This document shows positions 1-6,221 of a stretch of DNA of 6,827 nucleotides, piece by piece. Source of the stretch: JACROF01 sp964598995 (GTDB lineage Bacteria; Patescibacteriota; Microgenomatia; Levybacterales; UBA12049). Made by a program: the position numbers and the translations under genes. The first letter of the stretch is position 1. Each line of letters begins with the position of its first letter. The notes beneath the pieces are model-generated. The model was given only the letters and a program-made list of their open reading frames with translations. It was not told the DNA's origin and made no database searches. The stretch lies in assembly GCA_964598995.1 (NCBI GenBank), contig CAZRDR010000040.1:1-6827 (forward strand), given 5' to 3'.

Positions 1-707
1 TGAGTTTTGTTAATCGTGAACAGGTCATGGAGACAGTCGAAGCAGTGGTGAAAGAAAGTATCAAGGAAGTTGGCGGCAAATTAAAAGACGAGACATTTCC
101 GGTTTTCACCTACCAAGAAGCGATAGAAAAATTCGGTGCTGATAAATTTGACCTGAGAACTGAAGAAGATAAAAAAGAAGGCAAACTAGCTTTTGCCTGG
201 GTCATTAATTTTCCATTCTTTAAAAAAGTTGATAAAAAAGATGCAGCTGAGGTAAGAGATGGCAAAAGTGGCTGGACATTTACTCACAATCCGTTTAGTC
301 TGCCTATTCCAGAGCATGTTGAATGGTTACTTAAGGGAGAGAATATTGACCAGATCATCACAACTCAATATGACCTTGTCTGTAATGGACTAGAAGCAGG
401 CGGTGGAAGTATCCGTGCACATCGTCCAGAACTGTTACGAGCAACGTATAAGATAATGGGGTACTCTGATGAGCAGATCGAGCAGAGTGTTGGCCATATG
501 TTAGAGGCATTTGAGTATGGTACACCTCCACATGGTGGAATTGCTCTCGGTCTTGATCGATATATCGCGCTTCTCACGCAAGAAGATTCAATTAAAGAGA
601 CAATGGCATTCCCGATGTCATCAACAGGAAGAACAGCGATAATGGATGCGCCAGCTCCTGTCAGTAAAGAACAGCTGGATGAATTAGGTTTGAAGGTAAC
701 TAAGTAG
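1..707 (+). CDS. aspS: Aspartate--tRNA ligase (AspRS), C-terminal part, 5' end cut by window
   Basis: This is the catalytic half of a class II aspartyl-tRNA synthetase, which charges tRNA-Asp in the cytoplasm. The reading frame is open from position 3 (SFVNREQVMETVEAVV), so the gene enters from the left; the ATG at 27 is internal. Recognisable blocks are FGADKFDLR (about 132-158), FAWVINFPFF (about 195-224), HNPFSLP (about 285-305), GGGSIRAH (about 399-422) and the class II motif 3 region YGTPPHGGIALGLDR (about 516-560), followed by an AFPMSSTGR tail and the usual final QLDELGLKV. Bacterial AspRS normally has a GAD insert of over 100 residues between the DKxDLR and WVxxFPxF blocks. Here only about a dozen Lys/Glu-rich residues join them, so the GAD domain is missing. 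The anticodon-binding domain lies outside the window, so discrimination between Asp and Asn tRNA cannot be judged. The family assignment is certain. Confidence 0.96.
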   Translation, partial: SFVNREQVMETVEAVVKESIKEVGGKLKDETFPVFTYQEAIEKFGADKFDLRTEEDKKEGKLAFAWVINFPFFKKVDKKDAAEVRDGKSGWTFTHNPFSLPIPEHVEWLLKGENIDQIITTQYDLVCNGLEAGGGSIRAHRPELLRATYKIMGYSDEQIEQSVGHMLEAFEYGTPPHGGIALGLDRYIALLTQEDSIKETMAFPMSSTGRTAIMDAPAPVSKEQLDELGLKVTK

Positions 708-713
708 CCTTCC

Positions 714-742
714 TAGTTATTTCTTCTATGGTCTACTATAAT
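714..742 (+). promoter_or_regulatory. Promoter of the carboxypeptidase gene, leaderless layout
   Basis: A perfect -10 hexamer TATAAT lies at 737-742 and is followed by exactly 7 nt before ATG at 750. Transcription would therefore begin at or within a base of the start codon. The -35 is poor: TAGTTA at 714-719 gives a 17-nt spacer but matches only three bases of TTGACA. The -10 box and spacing are seen; the start site is inferred. Confidence 0.6.
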
Positions 743-749
743 AGTGATC

Positions 750-1748
750 ATGGCCGCTAAGAAGAAAAAAAAGTCTCCCAAAAAAATAGCACCTCCTCCT
801 CGTATTTCCTTCATCACTCATATCAAAAAACATGAGAGTGATCTGAGACTAGGCTTGGTTCCGATCATCCTGCTTATAGTCCTCATTATTATTAGTCTCT
901 TTGTTCATTCAATCGATGTGCAGACTTCTGCTTTAAAAATCGCTGATAAATCTGCTTCAATTCCAGTTGCTGACTATACATTTTTTAACCATCCCATAAC
1001 ACCACCAATTACTGCGCAATCAGCTGTCATTATCGATCGTGATTCTAAGAACGTGCTTTATGAAAAAAATGCTCATTTACGGTTCTCGATGGCGTCAACG
1101 ACTAAGATCATGACTGCTTTAGTCGGGCTTGATTATTTCAAGCCGGATGACGTTCTGACAGCCCTTTCAAGTCATGTGGAAGGAGTTAATGTCGGAGTAG
1201 AAGTAGGAGATAAACTGTATTTTAAAGATGCGCTTTATGCAATGCTCCTCCCATCAGGTAATGACATAGCACTGATGATTGCACAGAATTTTCCGGGTGG
1301 GGAGGAGGCATTTATTCGTGCTATGAATGCAAAAGCTCTAAGTTTGCATCTCAATAATACGCATTATGCTGACCCTGCGGGACTCAATGATGATGGGAAT
1401 TATACGACTGCTACTGAGTTAGCACAGTTAGCAGCTGCAGTCAGCTCAAATCAAACCTTAGCGGATGTTACAGCTACGAAAAGTAAGATAGTTACGACAG
1501 TTGATGGGACGAAATTATTCACGCTTGAAAATCTCAACCGGCTGCTTGGGACATATGGTGTTACCGGTATCAAGACAGGACACACGGAAGGGGCAGGGGA
1601 CGTCTTAATTACATCGGTTGTGAATGGAGGGCATACCTATATTATTGTTGTCATGAAGAGTGAAGATAGATTTGCGGATACTCAAATGCTTTTGACTTCA
1701 CTTCTGGCTGGAGTTACTTCATTTTCTCCTCGTAATAGAACTCCTTAA
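750..1748 (+). CDS. Membrane-anchored D-alanyl-D-alanine carboxypeptidase (PBP5-like, peptidase S11)
   Basis: Serine D,D-carboxypeptidase that removes the terminal D-Ala from peptidoglycan stem peptides outside the membrane. All three active-site motifs are present: S116-T-T-K119 (nucleophile Ser116), S169-G-N171 and K275-T-G277. A very basic N-terminus (MAAKKKKK, then SPKK) precedes one hydrophobic segment at about 34-54, which acts as an uncleaved anchor or signal and places the catalytic domain outside. At 332 residues it lacks the long C-terminal domain and amphipathic tail of E. coli PBP5; the anchor is N-terminal instead. I chose ATG 750 over an in-frame GTG at 744 because TATAAT ends at 742, so 750 fits a leaderless start and 744 would be too close to the -10. 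There is no Shine-Dalgarno. Its 3' end overlaps the convergent neighbour by 4 nt. Function is certain; the physiological role (DacA-type or other) is not. Confidence 0.95.
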   Translation: MAAKKKKKSPKKIAPPPRISFITHIKKHESDLRLGLVPIILLIVLIIISLFVHSIDVQTSALKIADKSASIPVADYTFFNHPITPPITAQSAVIIDRDSKNVLYEKNAHLRFSMASTTKIMTALVGLDYFKPDDVLTALSSHVEGVNVGVEVGDKLYFKDALYAMLLPSGNDIALMIAQNFPGGEEAFIRAMNAKALSLHLNNTHYADPAGLNDDGNYTTATELAQLAAAVSSNQTLADVTATKSKIVTTVDGTKLFTLENLNRLLGTYGVTGIKTGHTEGAGDVLITSVVNGGHTYIIVVMKSEDRFADTQMLLTSLLAGVTSFSPRNRTP

Positions 1749-2782
1749 TGCACCCAGGTATCACTTACTGCTGAAACATAGGCATAAAAACCATCTTTAC
1801 CTTCAAAGACATAGATAGGCATGACATAATTTTGTTTTTGACTACTCATGTAGTATGCAAGATAAATATTTTTAATAGAAATATCTTCTCTGTTTCCATA
1901 ATAGCTTGCGATATATGCCTTATTCTGTTTGCGACTATTAAATGAGTAATTTCCGCTGCGCATCGAATAGGTTGAAGATTCGTCACTAATCCCCTGATGT
2001 GTAAAGCTCCCTTCAAGTATTTCATTAGTATTCGCTCCACCTAGGAGAAAGTGAGTAGATGAAAAAGGAGGATGATCATACATTATAGGCATTTTTTCAA
2101 GATCTTTCTGGAAAAGATCCACACGAATTAGTTCTGCATCCGATACACTTGTTGCTGCAACAAGTGACGTATTATTTAAGTTGAGAAGCTGAGTAGTAGT
2201 TTTTGTTTCGTCAAAATCTAATGGATAGACGCCGATGTCCTGTAAAAACTTTGTAACCATTGTGACCGCAGCTTCAGGGTTAATTTGTACCGTCGGCGTC
2301 AAGTCTGGGTAAGTAAGATAATTACCGTTGATAGTAAAGTCCTTAGAGACAATATTCATGGTGAGGGACTTATCATCTCTTTTGATATCTTGCCATGAAT
2401 ACTCAGTGTCGGTAACTTTATTTTCAGCACCGATAAAAGGAGTAGAAGTAAGACTTGCTCGAGCATTTTGTAGATTAAGGAGATTTGGGACAGGACTATC
2501 TGTCTTATAAACAGTTGCGCGATCTGGAAAACTGCCAAGTGTTCCAGAGACAGTATCAATTGAGTAGGTAAAAGGCGTTTGAGAGATATTATCAGGGAAA
2601 ATCACTATTGGTAATTTTCCGAACGCGACTTTGGGAGGATCAGGTTTCTTAGGAAAAATAACTGTAGCTAACCATCGACCGCCACGATAGAGTAAGATTA
2701 AAACTATGATTCCTCCTATAGCAATACTACCCCATTTGAGAATAGTTTTAATCAGTGAGGTTGTCTCATAAAGAGTAGCCAT
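1745..2782 (-). CDS. Single-pass membrane protein of unknown function, 345 aa
   Basis: I do not recognise a characterised family. With the start at ATG 2782 the protein has 345 residues: a short N-terminus, one strong transmembrane segment at about 17-32 (KWGSIAIGGIIVLILL), a basic stretch (RGGR, then PKKPDPPK) and the motif VAFGKLPIVIFP at about 52-63. A long Ser/Thr/Asn-rich region without cysteines follows, as expected for an extracytoplasmic domain. The end (residues 300-345) is rich in aromatic residues, with a YVMPIYVFEG pattern loosely like the C-terminal repeats of YycI/PepSY-type secreted proteins; that is only a resemblance. Flanking charges leave topology ambiguous. The frame stays open upstream to 2905, but ATG 2782 lies 6 nt after a TATACT -10 box and upstream codons would run into gltX, so 2782 is preferred. 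It is transcribed divergently from gltX and convergently with the carboxypeptidase gene. Confidence 0.85.
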   Translation of the reverse strand: MATLYETTSLIKTILKWGSIAIGGIIVLILLYRGGRWLATVIFPKKPDPPKVAFGKLPIVIFPDNISQTPFTYSIDTVSGTLGSFPDRATVYKTDSPVPNLLNLQNARASLTSTPFIGAENKVTDTEYSWQDIKRDDKSLTMNIVSKDFTINGNYLTYPDLTPTVQINPEAAVTMVTKFLQDIGVYPLDFDETKTTTQLLNLNNTSLVAATSVSDAELIRVDLFQKDLEKMPIMYDHPPFSSTHFLLGGANTNEILEGSFTHQGISDESSTYSMRSGNYSFNSRKQNKAYIASYYGNREDISIKNIYLAYYMSSQKQNYVMPIYVFEGKDGFYAYVSAVSDTWVH

Positions 2783-2785
2783 ACC

Positions 2786-2814
2786 TTGAGTATAGGTAAT
2801 AGCAGATGTATAAT
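2786..2814 (+). promoter_or_regulatory. gltX promoter, overlapping the divergent promoter
   Basis: TTGAGT (2786-2791), a 17-nt spacer and a perfect TATAAT (2809-2814) form the best-looking promoter in the window. The predicted start is near 2820, leaving a leader of about 31 nt before gltX ATG 2852. Its -35 shares bases with the -10 of the opposing promoter (2789-2794), and its -10 shares bases with the opposing -35 (2813-2818), so both cannot be occupied by polymerase at once. Confidence 0.65.
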
Positions 2815-2818
2815 GCAA
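2789..2818 (-). promoter_or_regulatory. Promoter of the 345-aa membrane protein gene, leaderless layout
   Basis: Read on the minus strand, TTGCAT (2818-2813) and TATACT (2794-2789) are separated by 18 nt. The -10 is followed by 6 nt (CAAGGT) and then ATG at 2782, so the mRNA would start at about the first base of the start codon. This site lies on top of the gltX promoter on the other strand. Confidence 0.6.
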
Positions 2819-2819
2819 G

Positions 2820-2849
2820 GTGAAAGGAAGCGACTTTAGCTTCAAATAA
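2820..2849 (+). CDS. Possible 9-codon leader ORF upstream of gltX
   Basis: GTG at 2820 begins 5 nt after the gltX TATAAT box and opens a 9-codon frame ((M/V)KGSDFSFK) ending in TAA at 2847-2849, 2 nt before gltX ATG. If transcription starts at 2820 this would be a leaderless mini-ORF whose terminating ribosome could restart on gltX. There is no homology evidence and it is too short for statistical support. It is listed because position, start codon and stop placement all fit the initiation pattern of neighbouring genes. Confidence 0.3.
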   Translation: MKGSDFSFK

Positions 2850-2851
2850 TT

Positions 2852-4240
2852 ATGAATACCGTTCGTACTCGTATCGCCCCATCGCCAACAGGTGATGACA
2901 TCCATATTGGGAATTTATATACCGCTCTTATTAATTTTGCTGTTGCTAGAAAAAATAAAGGTCAATTTATTATTCGTATCGAAGATACCGATCGCGTGCG
3001 TTATAGAGAAGGTGCAGAACAGCGCATTTTAGCCTCAATAAAAGCTTTCGGACTAGTCTATGATGAAGGGCCTGACATCGGTGGCCCACATGCACCATAT
3101 CGTCAGTCTGAGAGGCTTCCTGAGTATAAAAAATATGCTCTAGAACTCGTAGAGAAAGGTGCAGCATATTATTGTGTCTGTACGAAAGAACGTCTAGAAG
3201 CGTTAAAAGAGGAACAGGTCAAGAACGGCCAGAAAACAAAATATGATAAGCATTGTCTGGCAATTCAAGAGGAAGTAAAAAAAGAAGTAGAAAATGGTAC
3301 ACCCTATGTCATCCGTCTTAACGTGATGCCGGATAAAAAAATGTGGTTTAAGGATTTGATCCGGGGAGAGATCAGTATTAGTTCAAATGAAGTAGATGAC
3401 CAAGTTCTTCTGAAATCTGATGGATTTCCAACGTACCACTTGGGAGTAGTAGTCGATGATCATTTAATGGGAATTACTCATATTATTCGCGCAGAAGAAT
3501 GGATCTCAAGTACTCCGAAGCATGTTCTTCTTTATGAATCTTTTGGGTGGGAGCAGCCTATCTTTGCTCACTTACCAATTCTAAGAAATCCAGATAAATC
3601 AAAACTTTCAAAACGTAAAAATCCAGTCTGGGCAGCATGGTATTTAGAAGAGGGTTATTTACCCGAAGCAGTTTTAAACTATCTCGCATTAATGGGTTGG
3701 AGTCACCCAGAGGGAAAAGAGATATTTAGTCTTCAGGAGTTCATCGAAGTTTTTGATCTTAAGAGAATTAATGTAGTAGGTCCGGTGTTTGATATTAAAA
3801 AACTAACCTGGATGAATCAGCAATACATCCAAAACATGGCTGATGACGAATTGATAGAGAAAATTGTCACATTTTATAAAGACAAGAATTTAGATAAAGA
3901 CATGATTAGGAAATTGCTTCAAATTCTTAAGACTCGTATGAATACCTTGAAAGATTTTGAGAGTTTGACAGCATTTTTCTTCACTGCACCAGATGTCCTA
4001 CCTCGAGACGTAGTAGAGAGGGAAGTAGCAATAGATCTCTATGAAGCATTATCTACAGTTCCTCAATGGCAACAAGATGATATCTTCTTAGCATTTAAAT
4101 CAGTTCTAGAAAAACATAGCATTAAAATGCCAGTTCTCTACTATATTCTGACTGGAAATGAGAGAGGCTTGCCGTTACCACAGGCAATTGAGATACTAGG
4201 AAAAGAAGAGACGCTTTCTCGCTTGAGAGTAAGCCGCTGA
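2852..4240 (+). CDS. gltX: Glutamate--tRNA ligase (GluRS)
   Basis: Class I synthetase that attaches glutamate to tRNA-Glu; in bacteria lacking GlnRS it also charges tRNA-Gln for GatCAB, which cannot be tested here. The 462-residue length is normal. The N-terminus carries the HIGH-type signature IAPSPTG then HIG (residues 8-20), with one more residue than usual between PTG and HIG. RIEDTDR follows at 42-48. C108-x-C110 with Y131-x3-C135 resembles the zinc-binding insert of bacterial GluRS. GFPTYHLGVVVDDH (191-204) and IIRAEEW (211-217) are the glutamate/tRNA-site blocks, and K251-LSKR255 is the KMSKS-type loop. The rest is the helical anticodon-binding region. There is no Shine-Dalgarno at proper distance (AAGGAAG lies about 21 nt upstream). 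It is the first gene of a likely four-gene operon. Confidence 0.97.
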   Translation: MNTVRTRIAPSPTGDDIHIGNLYTALINFAVARKNKGQFIIRIEDTDRVRYREGAEQRILASIKAFGLVYDEGPDIGGPHAPYRQSERLPEYKKYALELVEKGAAYYCVCTKERLEALKEEQVKNGQKTKYDKHCLAIQEEVKKEVENGTPYVIRLNVMPDKKMWFKDLIRGEISISSNEVDDQVLLKSDGFPTYHLGVVVDDHLMGITHIIRAEEWISSTPKHVLLYESFGWEQPIFAHLPILRNPDKSKLSKRKNPVWAAWYLEEGYLPEAVLNYLALMGWSHPEGKEIFSLQEFIEVFDLKRINVVGPVFDIKKLTWMNQQYIQNMADDELIEKIVTFYKDKNLDKDMIRKLLQILKTRMNTLKDFESLTAFFFTAPDVLPRDVVEREVAIDLYEALSTVPQWQQDDIFLAFKSVLEKHSIKMPVLYYILTGNERGLPLPQAIEILGKEETLSRLRVSR

Positions 4241-4244
4241 AAAT

Positions 4245-4847
4245 ATGGCTTTTTTACTTGCCCGCTCTATTTCTTTCGTTTTTAACCCTTACTTTCTTAT
4301 TCTCCCGATACCATATCTATTAGTCCTTCGACAGACCAATAATCCTGTCTATGCACTCAGCTGGACGTTATTTACACTTTTTTTCCTCTTCGCGGTTGGC
4401 ATTTCTGTATTCATTTCTGTCCGAAAAGGATACTTTACTGACTTGGATATTTCAAAAAGAGAACAGCGTCCGCTTTTTTTCTTTTTACTAATATTTTTCG
4501 CTATTCTTTACTTTATAGCTCTTTTCTATTTCCAGGGACCACTTGTCTTATTTATTGCATTGAGTGGAATATTTTTCAGCATTGTCGTCTTTAGTTTTAT
4601 TAATACACGAGTTAAAGCGAGTATCCATGTTGCAAGTATCACTGGGCTTATCGTCTCCTTTAGTCTGTTGTATAGTGGTATATTTTTTATGCTGCTCTTC
4701 CTTATTCCACTTATCGGCTGGTCGAGAATAAAGATACATCGTCACACGAAAAATGAAGTTATTACAGGGGCAATCATGGGAATTCTCATCCCACTTGTGG
4801 TATTTGTCTTTTTTAAGTTACTATTACATATACAGCTTTCTGTATGA
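4245..4847 (+). CDS. PAP2-superfamily-like integral membrane protein
   Basis: A 200-residue protein with about six hydrophobic segments (roughly 8-27, 36-58, 77-95, 98-118, 128-157, 173-195). Motifs resemble a degenerate phosphatidic-acid phosphatase type 2 site: DISKREQRP at 68-76 (motif 1-like, with R75-P76), K124-A-S-I-H128 in place of PSGH, and S160-R161-x5-H167-x3-E171, which fits SRx5Hx3D with Glu for Asp. PAP2 enzymes dephosphorylate lipid phosphates such as undecaprenyl pyrophosphate or phosphatidic acid at the outer membrane face. It starts 4 nt after gltX, has no Shine-Dalgarno, and overlaps the lipid kinase gene by ATGA, so translation is probably coupled. The altered motifs mean activity is not assured. 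Fold assignment is moderately confident; substrate is inferred from context. Confidence 0.75.
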   Translation: MAFLLARSISFVFNPYFLILPIPYLLVLRQTNNPVYALSWTLFTLFFLFAVGISVFISVRKGYFTDLDISKREQRPLFFFLLIFFAILYFIALFYFQGPLVLFIALSGIFFSIVVFSFINTRVKASIHVASITGLIVSFSLLYSGIFFMLLFLIPLIGWSRIKIHRHTKNEVITGAIMGILIPLVVFVFFKLLLHIQLSV

Positions 4848-5221
4848 TAAAACACCGTCCACTCATCAAGTCCTTTGGATTTGCCTTAGAGGGAATCATC
4901 TATGCATTAAAGAATGATCAGAATTTCAGAGTGCATATTTCAGCTACCCTCCTCGTTATCGCTCTAAGTATATTTTTTGATGTTAATCCTTTTGAGATGG
5001 GAGTCTTAGGAGTGATGATCGTCCTCGTTATTATTACTGAGATGATTAATACAGCGATAGAGAAGATGGTTGATCTCATTACGAAAGAATATCGAGAAGA
5101 AGCAAAGATCGCGAAGGATGTCTCAGCCGGTATGGTCCTCCTGTCATCATGTGGAGCAATTATCGTCGGCTTCCTGATCTTTACGCCTCACATCCTCAGA
5201 CTACTTGGTATTCACCACTAG
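4844..5221 (+). CDS. dgkA: Undecaprenol / diacylglycerol kinase (DgkA family)
   Basis: Small trimeric-type membrane kinase, 125 residues as usual for the family. It would phosphorylate undecaprenol (Gram-positive type) or diacylglycerol using ATP at the inner membrane face. The signature E66-x2-N69-T70-A-I-E73-x3-D77 is intact, followed by A90-K91-D92-x2-A95, equivalent to the RAKDxGSAAV stretch of E. coli DgkA. The N-terminal amphipathic stretch (SFGFALEGIIYALKNDQNFRVH) and three hydrophobic segments (about 30-46, 52-70, 94-114) match. The start codon overlaps the stop of the PAP2-like gene (ATGA, 4844-4847). Pairing with a PAP2-like protein suggests a joint role in recycling the lipid carrier for peptidoglycan, by analogy with other bacteria. 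The exact substrate cannot be read from sequence. Confidence 0.93.
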   Translation: MIKHRPLIKSFGFALEGIIYALKNDQNFRVHISATLLVIALSIFFDVNPFEMGVLGVMIVLVIITEMINTAIEKMVDLITKEYREEAKIAKDVSAGMVLLSSCGAIIVGFLIFTPHILRLLGIHH

Positions 5222-5231
5222 ATAGTCATTT

Positions 5232-6185
5232 ATGTTAACAGAACCTAATATTACTAGAGAGAGAATACAGCAAATCATCGAAGAAAATTGGGCCTTTGTT
5301 ATCAAAAATCTTGAATTTAATCCGGGAGGACAAGCTTCCTGGAGCTATAAAGTTACTGACAGTAATGGAAATACATATTTTTTTAAAATTCATCAAGGAG
5401 CTGGAGACATTCTTAAACGATTCGATTTGACATATAAATTGTTTAACCTTGCAAATATCGAACAGATTGCTCATCCAATCAAGACGAAGAATGAGCAATT
5501 GATAGTTCATCTTGATTCTTACCCATCTGCACTTTTCAATTTTATTTCAGGTCATAATGCTTCAGAGAAGACACTAACTAACGAACAAAAGATGGCGGTT
5601 GGCGAACTCCTAGGGAGAATACATAAAGCTACTGATCTTGTTGGCGGATTTCCCTTAAAAGAAGATTTTATCTACCAAAATCTCGAGAGGCTTAAACAAA
5701 ACATCCTTGATGGTGAGAAGTATTTATCTGATACTTCAGTCTATAAGAAAAAAGGAGGGGAACTACTTTTGTCTCATAAACATAAGATTTTAGAGCGGAG
5801 TGATGCATTAGAGAGACTTGGGCAGAGTCTTCGTGAAAGAGAAATTCCTTTTGTTATTTGTCATGGAGAGCCTCATTTATGGAATACAATGGTTGATGAA
5901 AATGGGTTAGTCTACCTTATTGATTGGGATGACTCGTTATTAGCACCGAAAGAGAAAGATCTCATGATGATAGAAGATGATCAGCTAAAACTTCAAGGTT
6001 ATAGAAATACTGTTGGAGAGTTTTCGATAAATAGTGATGTGATGCAATATTATAAATGGGAATGGAACATCTCAGAGATTGATGCTTGGAGTGACTCGAT
6101 TTTTACTAGTACAGCGAGTGCTACTCAAAATGAGGCTTTCGTTAACTTCCTAAGCGAAGTAATTGAAGAGTTAAAAAACTCATAG
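5232..6185 (+). CDS. APH-family phosphotransferase of unknown substrate
   Basis: A 317-residue protein with the aminoglycoside-phosphotransferase / choline-kinase fold. The N-lobe has a Gly-rich turn (PGGQASWSYKV, 31-41) and likely ATP-binding Lys in YFFKI (K52). The C-lobe has the Brenner motif H211-G-E-P-H-L-W-N218 and the metal-binding L229-I-D231-W-D233, continuing into LLAPKEKDL (236-244). The third motif position is Glu213 rather than the usual catalytic Asp. From memory, a subgroup with HGEPHxxN plus DWD and APxExDL exists, so this need not be inactive. Family members phosphorylate antibiotics, choline, sugars or other small molecules; nothing here identifies the substrate, and calling it a resistance gene would be unsupported. 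It begins 10 nt after dgkA without a Shine-Dalgarno and is probably the last gene of the gltX operon. Confidence 0.88.
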   Translation: MLTEPNITRERIQQIIEENWAFVIKNLEFNPGGQASWSYKVTDSNGNTYFFKIHQGAGDILKRFDLTYKLFNLANIEQIAHPIKTKNEQLIVHLDSYPSALFNFISGHNASEKTLTNEQKMAVGELLGRIHKATDLVGGFPLKEDFIYQNLERLKQNILDGEKYLSDTSVYKKKGGELLLSHKHKILERSDALERLGQSLREREIPFVICHGEPHLWNTMVDENGLVYLIDWDDSLLAPKEKDLMMIEDDQLKLQGYRNTVGEFSINSDVMQYYKWEWNISEIDAWSDSIFTSTASATQNEAFVNFLSEVIEELKNS

Positions 6186-6221
6186 GGCTGGCGAGGTGCG
6201 CTATGTGGAAGGTTTTAATTC

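Noticed and set aside
696..725. Intrinsic terminator after aspS
   Set aside because: TAACTA (697-702) and TAGTTA (714-719) can pair, and TTTCTTCT follows, but the stem is AT-rich with an 11-nt loop, starts inside the gene, and shares bases with the next promoter.
744..752. GTG 744 as start of the carboxypeptidase
   Set aside because: It lies one base after TATAAT (737-742), too close for transcription to include it. ATG 750 has the same 6-7 nt spacing seen at two other genes.
2783..2905. Upstream extension of the 345-aa protein to 2905
   Set aside because: It would read through both promoters and into gltX. The extra residues are unlike a signal or domain, and ATG 2782 is directly followed by a normal N-terminus and membrane segment.
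5219..5231. Separate leaderless promoter for the APH-like gene
   Set aside because: GATAGT (5221-5226) is a weak -10 with no -35 at 16-18 nt. Read-through from dgkA, 10 nt upstream, is simpler.
6181..6216. Terminator after the APH-like gene
   Set aside because: CATAG (6181-6185) and CTATG (6201-6205) give only a 5-bp stem with a mismatch above it. The nearest T-run (GTTTT) is 9 nt further on.
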